DNA from: JAJDTR01 sp965220415
GTDB taxonomy: Bacteria > Poribacteria > WGA-4E > JAJDTR01
Assembly: GCA_965220415.1 (NCBI GenBank)
Contig: OZ244829.1
Location: 4,960,001-5,024,000, forward strand
DNA: 64,000 nucleotides
Reading direction: 5' to 3'
The translations under genes and the position numbers were made by a program. A model generated the notes under the pieces. That model saw only the letters and a list, made by a program, of their open reading frames with translations, did not search any database and was not told the origin of the DNA. Positions 27,427 through 35,566 of the stretch are shown here, piece by piece; the stretch's first letter is position 1; every line of letters begins with the position of its first letter.

Positions 27427-28296
27427 TCATGTGCTAGGCTTGCGACCCTCTCCCAGCATGAGTTTTGTTCGTAGGACTTCGTAGTAGCTTCGGCGTTGAG
27501 AACGGATGAGCTTAATGGTTTTCTCTGCTTTGCGAACACGGATTAAACAGTCAGGTGCGAGGCAATGCGTTTCACGGGGGCCGTCAACGAACAGATTGAC
27601 ACTGCTATAGTTGGATTTCATGGCAACTGAAATCTCCGAGTCGCCATGTGCAATGTAAGGGCGTACAGTGAGCGAATGGGGCGCAATCGGAGTAAGAAGG
27701 ATTGCGTCAAGCCGCGGTTCAACAATTGTTCCACCACTAGCAAGCGAATATCCGGTCGAACCGCTGGGGGTGGCGATGATTAAACCATCGGCATTATAGG
27801 TGATAAAAGGTTTCTCATCAATATACGTGTCTAATTCGATGAGCCGTGTGTTGTGGCGTATCACGACCTCATTGAGTGCGAAGGAGCGCGAATGCTCCAG
27901 ATCGTCGTTGCCTCCACTGATTTCCAACATCATCCGCTGATCAATCTCGAAACTTCCGTTTAGAATGTTGGTTAGTGCAGGATAAAGTTCATCTAGCGAA
28001 ACTTCTGTGAGAAAACCCAAGTGACCAAGATTGACGGCAAGTATCGGCACGTTTTCAATCATGGGAGTGTGTACAACACTTAAGAGCGTTCCATCTCCGC
28101 CGAGTACCAACAGAACGTCCGATTGCGCGACAACTTCGTTCTCGTCTGCCCCACAGCGAGGTACGCCGAGAGTTATTGCCTGTTCATCAGAAACGAGAGG
28201 CTTGATTCCGTGACGTTGAAGCCAATTGGAAGCCTCAACGACGACCTGAGCGGCTTGAGGTTTCGATGTATTGACAAAAAAACCGACAGTTTTCAT
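27427..28296 (-). CDS. nadK: NAD kinase
   Basis: 289 residues. Phosphorylates NAD to NADP. Family motifs: VLLVLGGDGTLLSVVH (GGDGT), NLGHLGFLTEV, HNTRLIELDTYIDEKPFITY with downstream DGLIIATPSGSTGYSLASGG (the glycine-rich binding motif), and PIAPHSLTVRP. Cytoplasmic. In the same direction as recN and about 80 bp from the DUF368 gene, so it is part of a minus-strand series surE - DUF368 - nadK - recN. Confidence 0.95.
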   Translation of the reverse strand: MKTVGFFVNTSKPQAAQVVVEASNWLQRHGIKPLVSDEQAITLGVPRCGADENEVVAQSDVLLVLGGDGTLLSVVHTPMIENVPILAVNLGHLGFLTEVSLDELYPALTNILNGSFEIDQRMMLEISGGNDDLEHSRSFALNEVVIRHNTRLIELDTYIDEKPFITYNADGLIIATPSGSTGYSLASGGTIVEPRLDAILLTPIAPHSLTVRPYIAHGDSEISVAMKSNYSSVNLFVDGPRETHCLAPDCLIRVRKAEKTIKLIRSQRRSYYEVLRTKLMLGEGRKPST

Positions 28297-28377
28297 GACC
28301 TCAGTTTGTGTCGGTGCGTTTGGTGAATCCTGATAAGGGGAATTGCAAATGGATCAGGGAGTCTTAATCGAATCCTT

Positions 28378-29406
28378 TTAAGCAAGAAAGCTTCCCTGTG
28401 ACACATCTGTTTTAGGTAATTTTCTTTCAAACCGCGAGAACAGTAGAATAATGCCTGCTCCAATCAGAAATGCCGCGCCTGTGATCATCAAATTCGCGTT
28501 TGCTTCCGGAACAATATGGGCGAGGTCGACGCGCTCGCCACCAATGATTTCATGATTGCGAAAGGGCCAGAGACCGTACAACGAGCCGACCATTAAGCCT
28601 ATCAGGAAGGAGATTGTCAAACTGTAGAAGTGCTCGAAAACGTAGTTTAGCAAACGCGTAAACGCCAAGAGTCCAATGCCACAGCCTGCGGCGAAAATCG
28701 ACAATACGAACAGATCTCGATTATTTATGGCTGTAAGGATGTCAAAATAGGTGCCGAAAAGAAGCATTACAAATGCGCCACTAATTCCGGGCAAAATCAT
28801 CGCCGAGATGGCGAACGCCCCACTGATAAACAGGTGTGCCAGTTTACCGATCGAAAATCTGCTGACAACTACCGCTTCATTTGAAACAGGTTTCGGAGAC
28901 TCCTTTACTTCAAGGCTTTCCTTATGTTTCTGTTTCTCCAGGTTTTTCTCGCCCATGCTCATTGAGAGTCCGATAGTCAGGGCAACAGCCGCTATGAGAG
29001 CCATCAGTTCTTTCCAACCGAATCCCTTAAGCAACTTGGCGGGAATGGCAATCGAAGCTAGAATCAGTCCGGAGAAGAAGCCGTAAGTCGGATCGTGTTG
29101 TTCATTGAGCAGATAAATCATCAATTTAGAGGTCCCGACAACGGCAATAACTGCCCCGATTCCCAAAAGCACCAAAAAACCGAAATCAATCCGACGCAAC
29201 TCTAACACGGCATCAGACATCGCCGTCTTTTTCAATGTTACGGCAGCCAATAATCTTTGCGCCGTTTTCGCGCCGATGTTGTGCAACGCCCTAATCAAAC
29301 GTTCATAGATTCCCAGAATAAGTGCAAATGTACCTCCACTGACACCCGGAATTATGTTGGCAAGACCGATTAAAAATCCTTTAACAATCAGATTTAGGTA
29401 GTTCAA
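28378..29406 (-). CDS. DUF368 membrane protein (PopT-type undecaprenyl phosphate translocase)
   Basis: 342 residues. The opening NLIVKGFLIGLANIIPGVSG with following GTFALILGIYERLI is the DUF368 signature, and a related second half (LFISGAFAISAMILPGISGA) shows internal duplication. About eight to nine hydrophobic segments. Members of this family have been reported to recycle undecaprenyl phosphate across the cytoplasmic membrane (PopT), which supports cell-wall synthesis. The start overlaps the 3' end of surE by 26 bp. The insertion at ~150-185 is charged (KNLEKQKHKESLEVKESPKP). Confidence 0.85.
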   Translation of the reverse strand: MNYLNLIVKGFLIGLANIIPGVSGGTFALILGIYERLIRALHNIGAKTAQRLLAAVTLKKTAMSDAVLELRRIDFGFLVLLGIGAVIAVVGTSKLMIYLLNEQHDPTYGFFSGLILASIAIPAKLLKGFGWKELMALIAAVALTIGLSMSMGEKNLEKQKHKESLEVKESPKPVSNEAVVVSRFSIGKLAHLFISGAFAISAMILPGISGAFVMLLFGTYFDILTAINNRDLFVLSIFAAGCGIGLLAFTRLLNYVFEHFYSLTISFLIGLMVGSLYGLWPFRNHEIIGGERVDLAHIVPEANANLMITGAAFLIGAGIILLFSRFERKLPKTDVSQGSFLA

Positions 29407-30175
29407 TGCTTGTCTCTACATCCTCTTCCAAGTTTTCGTCTTTCAACCACTGTTTCAGGGGCTCGATTTCATGGTGCGCGGTAAAGTCAAGCTGAACAGG
29501 AGTAATTGACACGCATCGTCTCTTGACAACGTTAAGATCCGAGTCCTCCCGCGCATCCACTTGAGCGCGTTCTCCGCCGATCCAATAGTAAGGTTTGCCC
29601 ACGCGGTCCACGCGCTTGATTGCGGTTGCGCTGTATGTCCCCAAATCTTGGCGCGCTGCTTCAAAGCCTTTGATCATGGAAAGGGGGCAGTTTGGCACGT
29701 TTACATTTAGTAAAATCCCCGGCGTCAATCCGTTCGCCAAGATAAGTTTTGCGAGTCGGCAGGCAGTAGAGGTTGCTGTCTCGTAATGGAAGGGCGGTCC
29801 AGAGATTAACGATACCGCCATTGACGGAATTCCCAAGAAGGTGGCTTTTTTCGCCGCCGCCACCGTGCCTGAAAAATGGATGTCTTGCCCCAGATTTTGT
29901 CCGTGATTAACGCCAGAAACCAGCAGCTTCGGGCGTTCTGGAAGCAGTGCACTCACCGCGAGGTCTACACAATCTACCGGGGTGCCATCAACCGCCCACG
30001 CGCGATCGCCAACTTGCTTGGCTCTCAAGGGGTGGTCAAGCGTGATTGCCATCCCGATCGCACTGCGTTCACGATCCGGCGCCACGATATAAACTTCATC
30101 AATACTCTCCAGCGCCTGCGCCAGGGCAGTCAATCCGGGCGATTCGATGCCGTCGTCATTGGTTACAAAAATCAT
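29381..30175 (-). CDS. surE: 5'/3'-nucleotidase SurE
   Basis: 264 residues. Divalent-cation-dependent nucleotidase of stationary-phase survival. FVTNDDGIESPGLTALAQAL holds the metal-binding DD pair. VAPDRERSAIG, DGTPVDCVDLA and SGVNHGQNLGQDIHFSGTVAAA are all SurE hallmarks. Cytoplasmic. Overlaps the DUF368 gene, indicating co-translation. Confidence 0.95.
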   Translation of the reverse strand: MIFVTNDDGIESPGLTALAQALESIDEVYIVAPDRERSAIGMAITLDHPLRAKQVGDRAWAVDGTPVDCVDLAVSALLPERPKLLVSGVNHGQNLGQDIHFSGTVAAAKKATFLGIPSMAVSLISGPPFHYETATSTACRLAKLILANGLTPGILLNVNVPNCPLSMIKGFEAARQDLGTYSATAIKRVDRVGKPYYWIGGERAQVDAREDSDLNVVKRRCVSITPVQLDFTAHHEIEPLKQWLKDENLEEDVETSIELPKSDC

Positions 30176-30267
30176 CTAAGTCGCGATCGCACAAGACGTG
30201 CACAGAGGCTTTATTCTCGTCAACGTCCCGGCGTAAAAGGAAATTTGCATCGTTGCATCAGATTCGG

Positions 30268-30933
30268 TTATCTGTCCCGGAGACTGGCGATGAGTAGTTT
30301 TGTGAACAGCCGCATTTCGCGGAGTGGCTTGATATGACTGATTTCTTCCCCATAGACTGCCCGAATTGGAATACTCTCAATCCGAAATCCAAGACGCCCG
30401 GCTTTGATTAGCAATTCCGATTCAGTCTCGTATCGCTCCGTTTTCAGTGAAACCGCCTTCAGAACCTCGGCTTTTATCAACCGATAGCCGGATTGAAAAT
30501 CTGGCACATGTTGTCCACATAGCGCCGAACCCACCGTAGAAATCAACCTGTTGTTTAATCGACGATGGAGCGGCATGGCAGTCCTGTCTTCAAAGCGCCC
30601 ACCGATGAGAATGTCTGAATCTGCCAGTCGAAAGCGGTCCAGGAATCTCGGCAGGTCGCTAGGGTTATGCTGTCCATCGCTGTCCATGGTGAAGATGAGT
30701 TGGTATCCAGCTCGAACCGCATAATCGAATCCGGTTCGTAACGCCATGCCCTTGCCGCAATTGTGGGTATGCTCCAGCACCACCGCTCCACATGCGAGTG
30801 CAATTTCTGCCGTTTTATCGCGTGAACCATCATCGACAACAATGGTATCGCCAACAAATAAATTTGCTTCTCGAATGATCTGTTTTATGGTGCGAGATAC
30901 ATTGTAGGCTGGCAACAGAAGGCAGGTTTTCAT
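30268..30933 (-). CDS. Family 2 glycosyltransferase (polyprenyl-phosphate mannose/glucose synthase-like)
   Basis: 221 residues from ATG 30933, which has GAGG 6 nt upstream; a GTG further out would add seven residues. GT-A fold: CLLLPAYNVSRTIKQIIREA, IVVDDGSRDKTAEIA, GKGMALRTGFDYA, FTMDSDGQHNPSDLP (DxD) and SGYRLIKAEVL. There are no trailing membrane segments, so it resembles short DPM1-type enzymes that load a sugar on a polyprenyl phosphate. A link to the DUF368/undecaprenyl phosphate gene nearby is plausible. Confidence 0.85.
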   Translation of the reverse strand: MKTCLLLPAYNVSRTIKQIIREANLFVGDTIVVDDGSRDKTAEIALACGAVVLEHTHNCGKGMALRTGFDYAVRAGYQLIFTMDSDGQHNPSDLPRFLDRFRLADSDILIGGRFEDRTAMPLHRRLNNRLISTVGSALCGQHVPDFQSGYRLIKAEVLKAVSLKTERYETESELLIKAGRLGFRIESIPIRAVYGEEISHIKPLREMRLFTKLLIASLRDR

Positions 30934-31115
30934 ATGTCGCCTCGCAATCGTCACGGTCGCAATCGGAGTCTAAACCACCATACTAATTATACTATAGATG
31001 ACCGGTAGAGTCAACTGTGGATTTACCGGGAAAGCCACGGATAGAAGCAAGTTGAAGGGCGAGAGGTTGTGGGCTGTTTACTCGCTATGTCTTGATTCAA
31101 ATTGAAAAGAGCAGG

Positions 31116-31144
31116 TTGCAAGAGCCGGAATATTATGCTATTAT
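31116..31144 (+). promoter_or_regulatory. Sigma-70-type promoter of the microcompartment operon
   Basis: TTGCAA (31116-31121), 17-bp spacer, TATTAT (31139-31144). The match to the consensus is good and no other candidate stands out in 30955-31240. Confidence 0.65.
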
Positions 31145-31145
31145 G

Positions 31146-31206
31146 AACAACTACCGACAGATATGTATGAGGAATCTGTCGGGTAATCAACCCTTATTCA
31201 GTTGTT
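31146..31206 (+). promoter_or_regulatory. Structured leader: nested stem-loops ahead of the BMC gene
   Basis: Outer stem AACAACT (31146-31152) with AGTTGTT (31200-31206). Inner perfect 9-bp stem CCGACAGAT (31154-31162) with ATCTGTCGG (31174-31182). It begins right after the -10 box, so it would form the very 5' end of the transcript or be an operator. It ends ~35 nt before the BMC start. Not a riboswitch class I recognise. Confidence 0.45.
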
Positions 31207-31240
31207 TTACTGTTCTAAAACTTGGGAGGTATTTAACGAC

Positions 31241-31516
31241 ATGGCGAGTGAAGCTTTGGGATTGATTGAAACAAGAGGTCTTGTCGCCGCAATTGAGGCG
31301 GCTGACACAATGGTTAAGGCGGCAAATGTCTCGCTGATTGGCAGAGAGCAGATCGGCGCAGGATATGTTACTGTTATGGTGAGAGGCGACGTGGGCGCGG
31401 TGCAAGCGGCAACGGACGCGGGCGCGGAAGCAGCGAAAGTTGTTGGCGAACTTATTTCTGTACATGTTATCCCCCGTCCACACTCAGACGTGGAAAACAT
31501 GCTTTCTCAGGGTTAA
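31241..31516 (+). CDS. BMC-H bacterial microcompartment shell protein (EutM/PduA-like)
   Basis: 91 residues, the standard single BMC domain length. Starts MASEALGLIETRGLVAAIEA; ADTMVKAANVSLI, GAGYVTVMVRGDVGAVQAAT and DAGAEAAKVVGELISVHVIP follow the PduA/EutM pattern. Hexamers of this fold tile the shell. GGGAGGTATTTAACGAC is the RBS. No pentameric (BMC-P) or trimeric shell gene is present in the window, so this is at most a satellite locus. The next gene is the matching cargo-type aldehyde dehydrogenase. Confidence 0.95.
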   Translation: MASEALGLIETRGLVAAIEAADTMVKAANVSLIGREQIGAGYVTVMVRGDVGAVQAATDAGAEAAKVVGELISVHVIPRPHSDVENMLSQG

Positions 31517-31614
31517 AGATTCGGGAATTCGGCATTGGACGATGGAGAGGGTTAAACCGTCCCCAATTTTTTGTCTCCAGTCCATAAATCTATCCCCCGG
31601 AATCGGAGGTATAC

Positions 31615-33054
31615 ATGGCGGAAATTAACCCTGAACAGATTGAAGAGATTGTTTCGCAGGTCATCAATAATCTTCGCAGTGAAGGGCGTATCCCAAGGGA
31701 TCAGGCGAGAAGTTCGAAAGTCGGTATTGGTGGTTCTAAGTCGCAATCCGGGATCCATCCAGGCACCGATCAAGCGATTATGGCAGCCAAGCAGGCGCAA
31801 GCGGAATTTGTGCAGCTCGGGTTTGCCAAGCGTAGGGAAATCATTGAAGCGATTAAGCGCGCCGCCCTCGAAAATGCTCAACGTCTCGCTGATTTGGCGG
31901 TTGAAGACACGGGAATGGGAAACGCGGCGCACAAACTGATGAAGAATGAAGGCGCGGTCAATCTCTCGCCAGGGGTGGAAGATTTACGGTCCGAAGCCTC
32001 TACAGGCGATGAAGGAACGCTGCTCGTGGAGTATGTTCCGTTTGGCGTGATTAACTCGATTACACCCACGACAAATCCGACCTCGACGGTTATCAATCAC
32101 GCGATAATTATGTTGTCGGCAGGGAACGCTATTGTGTTCAGTCCGCATCCGAATGCGGCAGTCTGCACGCATGAAACTATGTGCGTCATCAACGAAGCAA
32201 TCGCGAAGTCTGGCGGTCCGCCCAATCTGCTTACCGCAGTTGCCGACGCGACACTTCGCACAGCAAAAGAGATAATGAATCACGACGACATTTCCATGGT
32301 TGTAGCGACCGGCGGTCCCAGCGTTGTGAAGGCGGCATTGAACAGCGGGAAGAAAGCGATTGCGGCGGGACCAGGGAATCCTGCGGCGCTTATTGACGAA
32401 ACTGCGGATGTGGCGAAAGCCGCCAAAGACACGATTGACGGAACGAGTTTTGACAACAATCTCCTCTGCATTGGTGAGAAGGCGCTGTTTGTGGTCGAAT
32501 CTGTCGCGAATGAAACCGTTCGAGAACTCAAGAAGAACGGGGGCTATTTGCTCAATGCCAATGAACTCAAAGCCGTGGAGAGGGCCGTGATTAAGGATGG
32601 GGATGTCAACAAGGATTTTCTCGGGAAAGATGCGCGGGTCATTTTGGATGCGGCTCGAATAAGGGCATCGGCTAACACCGTTGCCATCGTCGCTGATGTC
32701 CCGGCAGACCATACTTTTATCATGGATGAGTACCTCATGCCTATCCTTCCCGTTGCGCGAATGCGAAACTTTGATGAAGCGCTTAAAGGCGCTGTGGCAG
32801 CCGAAGGCGGGCGCGGGCATACTGCGATTCTCCACACCAACGACATGAAGAGAATTACACAGTTTAACAAGGCGATGGATTGCAATATCGTGGTAGTGAA
32901 CGCACCGTCTTATGCGTGTGCGGGTCTGGGTGGAGAAGGGTTTTTGGCAATGACGATTGCGGGTCCAACAGGTGAAGGATTTACACGACCACGCACTTTC
33001 ACGCAACAGCGACGATTGACCATCGCGGGCGATTTGTCGGGGCACACACTGTAA
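31615..33054 (+). CDS. CoA-acylating aldehyde dehydrogenase (EutE/PduP-like) with encapsulation-peptide N-terminus
   Basis: 479 residues, CGGAGGTATAC RBS. Converts an aldehyde, CoA and NAD to acyl-CoA. The catalytic Cys is in FDNNLLCIGEKALFVVE, the position of the EutE/PduP NNLPC motif. Other landmarks: NSITPTTNPTSTVINH, VVATGGPSVVKAAL and GKKAIAAGPGNPAALID. Residues 1-20 (MAEINPEQIEEIVSQVINNL) form an amphipathic helix followed by a polar Ser/Gly/Pro linker (~21-45). This is the layout of encapsulation peptides that target cargo into microcompartments. 98 bp behind the shell gene. Confidence 0.92.
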   Translation: MAEINPEQIEEIVSQVINNLRSEGRIPRDQARSSKVGIGGSKSQSGIHPGTDQAIMAAKQAQAEFVQLGFAKRREIIEAIKRAALENAQRLADLAVEDTGMGNAAHKLMKNEGAVNLSPGVEDLRSEASTGDEGTLLVEYVPFGVINSITPTTNPTSTVINHAIIMLSAGNAIVFSPHPNAAVCTHETMCVINEAIAKSGGPPNLLTAVADATLRTAKEIMNHDDISMVVATGGPSVVKAALNSGKKAIAAGPGNPAALIDETADVAKAAKDTIDGTSFDNNLLCIGEKALFVVESVANETVRELKKNGGYLLNANELKAVERAVIKDGDVNKDFLGKDARVILDAARIRASANTVAIVADVPADHTFIMDEYLMPILPVARMRNFDEALKGAVAAEGGRGHTAILHTNDMKRITQFNKAMDCNIVVVNAPSYACAGLGGEGFLAMTIAGPTGEGFTRPRTFTQQRRLTIAGDLSGHTL

Positions 33055-33101
33055 TTAGTGCGTTCGTGGCGACTAGCACTGGATTTCTGAACGAGGGTAG
33101 T

Positions 33102-34016
33102 ATGGAATTAAGCGATGTGAATCAGGTCGGGGTTGTTGGCGGCGGGATGATGGGTTTTGGTATCGCAATCAACTTTGCGTTAGGCGGATACTCCACCGTC
33201 ATTTCCGACTTGAACGATGAGGTTCTTAAGCGGAGCACTGCTAACATCAAGTCGGCTTTGAATCTCTTTGTTGAGGAGGAATTGATAACCCGAGGACAAG
33301 CCGAAGACGCCGTAGACAGGATAAAGACAACCACCGATTTGGCGGAAGTCGCTAAGGACAGTGATTTTGTTACGGAAGCGATTGTCGAAAGATCGCAGGA
33401 CAAACGGGAGCTATTCAACAAACTTGACGAATTGTGCCCGCGCCATACGATATTGGCAAGCAATACGTCGGGACTGGTGCTCAGCGATTTCGGCTCTGAT
33501 GTTGCAAGGCAGGACAAGCTCGTCATAACTCACTACTTTACACCGCCGCACATCGTGCCGGGGGTGGAGGTTGCCAAGGGGCCCGGGACATCCGACGAAA
33601 CATACGACATCACCTGTGACTTGATGGAGCGCTCGGGGAAAATACCTATTCGGCTTCGCAAAGAATTACCGGGTTACCTGCTTAACAGGTTACAGAGCGC
33701 AATGAGTCACGAGGCGCTTCAATTATGGGCTGAAGGAATGGCAACCGCGGAAGACATTGAGCTTGGCGTCGTTTCTACCTTTGGTTTCCGAATGCCGCAT
33801 GAGGGACCTTTCCGACATTATGATTTGTCGGGTGTCTGGAAATGGCCCGAAGATATACGAGTTCCTGGCAGCATAGCGAATGAGAAAACCAGAGGTCGCC
33901 TGGCAGAAGGCACACCGTGGTTTGTTGATCCAGAGAGGTTTGACGATGCGCTGGAAAAGAGAGATAGAGAATACATTCGCCGCCTCAAAGAGTTATATCG
34001 GTCAAAAATAGATTAA
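33102..34016 (+). CDS. 3-hydroxyacyl-CoA dehydrogenase (NAD-binding, short form)
   Basis: 304 residues from ATG 33102, preceded by GAGGGTAGT. VGVVGGGMMGFGIAINFALGG is the NAD-binding loop of the 3-hydroxybutyryl-CoA dehydrogenase family. DSDFVTEAIVERSQDKRELF and ASNTSGLVLSDF match the conserved core, with THYFTPPHIVPGVEVAKG holding the catalytic His. The C-terminal dimerisation domain follows. Forty-eight bases after the aldehyde dehydrogenase, so likely the same operon. The true substrate is unclear: family members also act on hydroxy acids other than acyl-CoAs. Confidence 0.8.
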   Translation: MELSDVNQVGVVGGGMMGFGIAINFALGGYSTVISDLNDEVLKRSTANIKSALNLFVEEELITRGQAEDAVDRIKTTTDLAEVAKDSDFVTEAIVERSQDKRELFNKLDELCPRHTILASNTSGLVLSDFGSDVARQDKLVITHYFTPPHIVPGVEVAKGPGTSDETYDITCDLMERSGKIPIRLRKELPGYLLNRLQSAMSHEALQLWAEGMATAEDIELGVVSTFGFRMPHEGPFRHYDLSGVWKWPEDIRVPGSIANEKTRGRLAEGTPWFVDPERFDDALEKRDREYIRRLKELYRSKID

Positions 34017-34124
34017 TACGAATCGAGGGGAGAGCATCAATCAAGGCTTGGTTGTGTCATTATCTTACATGTCATCTCCAGTCCTAGAAGAGAATGCAAT
34101 CGAAACTGCGCCGAGTGAAAGCCT

Positions 34125-34847
34125 ATGATAAACCTAAGCGTAAATGTGAATAAAATTGCGACACTGCGAAATTCGAGGGGTGGCGATTTTCCGAGCGTGA
34201 CGCAGGCGGCGCAAACTTGCATTGACGCGGGGGCGCAAGGTATCACCGCTCACCCAAGACAGGACCAACGCCACATAAAGCCGCACGATGTTTACGAACT
34301 TGCCGAGATGGTTACTGTAGAATATAATATTGAAGGCGATCCGCGGCCCGATTTCCTTGACATGGTTACGGAGATTCGTCCGACGCAGTGTACTCTGGTG
34401 CCTGTTGTTGCGGGAGAAATCACGAGCCACACGGTTTGGAATCTTGACAGAGACGGCAACGAACTAAAACCGATTATTCACCGTCTAAAAGATGCGGGAA
34501 TCCGCGTGAGTCTATTCAGTGGAACCGATCTTCACCAGATTGAGATGTCAAGAGAAGTTGGTGCAGATCGTATCGAGTTTTATACCGAGCCGTACGCCTC
34601 CGCGAAGACGAACGAGGAAATTGAACGCCAGTTCGGTTTGCTTGTCAGGGCCGCCGAAAAGGCTGTCGAGGTGGGGGTCGGTATCAATGCCGGACATGAT
34701 TTGAATCTGGACAACCTACCTCCGTTACGGAATCTACCTATACTTGAGGTTTCTATCGGCCATCACCTGATTAACGACGCGATTTACATGGGGCTTGAAA
34801 ACGCGGTGAAGGCGTATCGCAAAGCAGTGGGACAAAAGGTGGAGTGA
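34125..34847 (+). CDS. pdxJ: Pyridoxine 5'-phosphate synthase PdxJ
   Basis: 240 residues, standard length. Condenses 1-deoxyxylulose 5-phosphate with 3-amino-2-oxopropyl phosphate to pyridoxine 5'-phosphate. The opening SVNVNKIATLRNSRGG, then GAQGITAHPRQDQRHIKPHD, is the variant form known from Bacteroidetes-type PdxJ rather than the NIDHVATLRQARG form. FTEPYA-like IEFYTEPYASAK, VGINAGHDLNLDNL and EVSIGHHLINDAI are present. Five bases separate it from the following HAD gene. Confidence 0.93.
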   Translation: MINLSVNVNKIATLRNSRGGDFPSVTQAAQTCIDAGAQGITAHPRQDQRHIKPHDVYELAEMVTVEYNIEGDPRPDFLDMVTEIRPTQCTLVPVVAGEITSHTVWNLDRDGNELKPIIHRLKDAGIRVSLFSGTDLHQIEMSREVGADRIEFYTEPYASAKTNEEIERQFGLLVRAAEKAVEVGVGINAGHDLNLDNLPPLRNLPILEVSIGHHLINDAIYMGLENAVKAYRKAVGQKVE

Positions 34848-34851
34848 CGCA

Positions 34852-35499
34852 ATGAGTTCTTGTGCAATCTTCGATCTTGACGGCACTATCATCGATTACT
34901 CTTCGGAGGGAGTTTTCCTCAAATATCTTCTCAAGGAAGGCGAACTCCCGATGTCCAACCTATTGGATTGGACCTCCTATTTTCTCAAAACGCAAGATCT
35001 GCGCAGGGCAAAAGCGTACAAGATGTATCTTCACGGATTGGATTATCAGCGCGTCTGTAGCTTGGCGGAATCGTGTTTCAAAGAGCGGCTTGTCGATCGA
35101 ATTTCCCCGCGTGTTTCCGACCTCATGGCATTCCACCGTTCCGAAGGCAGAACAATTGTGATTCTTTCCGGATCGTTGCAGGTGCTTGTCTATCTGTTTC
35201 ACAACTATCTGGAATCCGATCTCATGATTGGGTATGAGTTGGAGACGGTTGACGGCTACATTACCGGACATCAAGTGGGTTTGAATCCGCATGCCGAGAA
35301 TAAAGCCGTACTGGTCAAGGAATTGACGAAGACGTACGCTTTTAATCTGGCTGACTCTTACGCCTACGGAAATCACCATTCGGATGTGCATAAGCTACGG
35401 CTGGTAGGTCACCCTGTAGCCGTAAACCCCGATCGTAAACTGCGCCGAATTGCTATGGAAAATGGTTGGCAAATTGAGCAGTTTCATGTCAAAACGTAG
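34852..35499 (+). CDS. HAD superfamily hydrolase, subfamily IB (phosphoserine phosphatase-like)
   Basis: 215 residues, with a GGTGGAG RBS inside the end of pdxJ. Motif I AIFDLDGTIIDYSSEGVF with the nucleophile Asp, motif II VILSGS, and motif III/IV KAVLVKEL ... YAYGNHHSDVHKLRLVGHPVAVNPD, of the HAD-IB group (SerB-like and lysophosphatidic-type phosphatases). Cytoplasmic. Substrate not determinable. The tight packing with pdxJ suggests a role in B6 metabolism or simply operon convenience. Confidence 0.85.
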   Translation: MSSCAIFDLDGTIIDYSSEGVFLKYLLKEGELPMSNLLDWTSYFLKTQDLRRAKAYKMYLHGLDYQRVCSLAESCFKERLVDRISPRVSDLMAFHRSEGRTIVILSGSLQVLVYLFHNYLESDLMIGYELETVDGYITGHQVGLNPHAENKAVLVKELTKTYAFNLADSYAYGNHHSDVHKLRLVGHPVAVNPDRKLRRIAMENGWQIEQFHVKT

Positions 35500-35566
35500 T
35501 GGACGACTCCCAATTCCCGAGGTCCACCTTATACTCAGTTGAATTACTCTCTCGGAATTTGATTTC

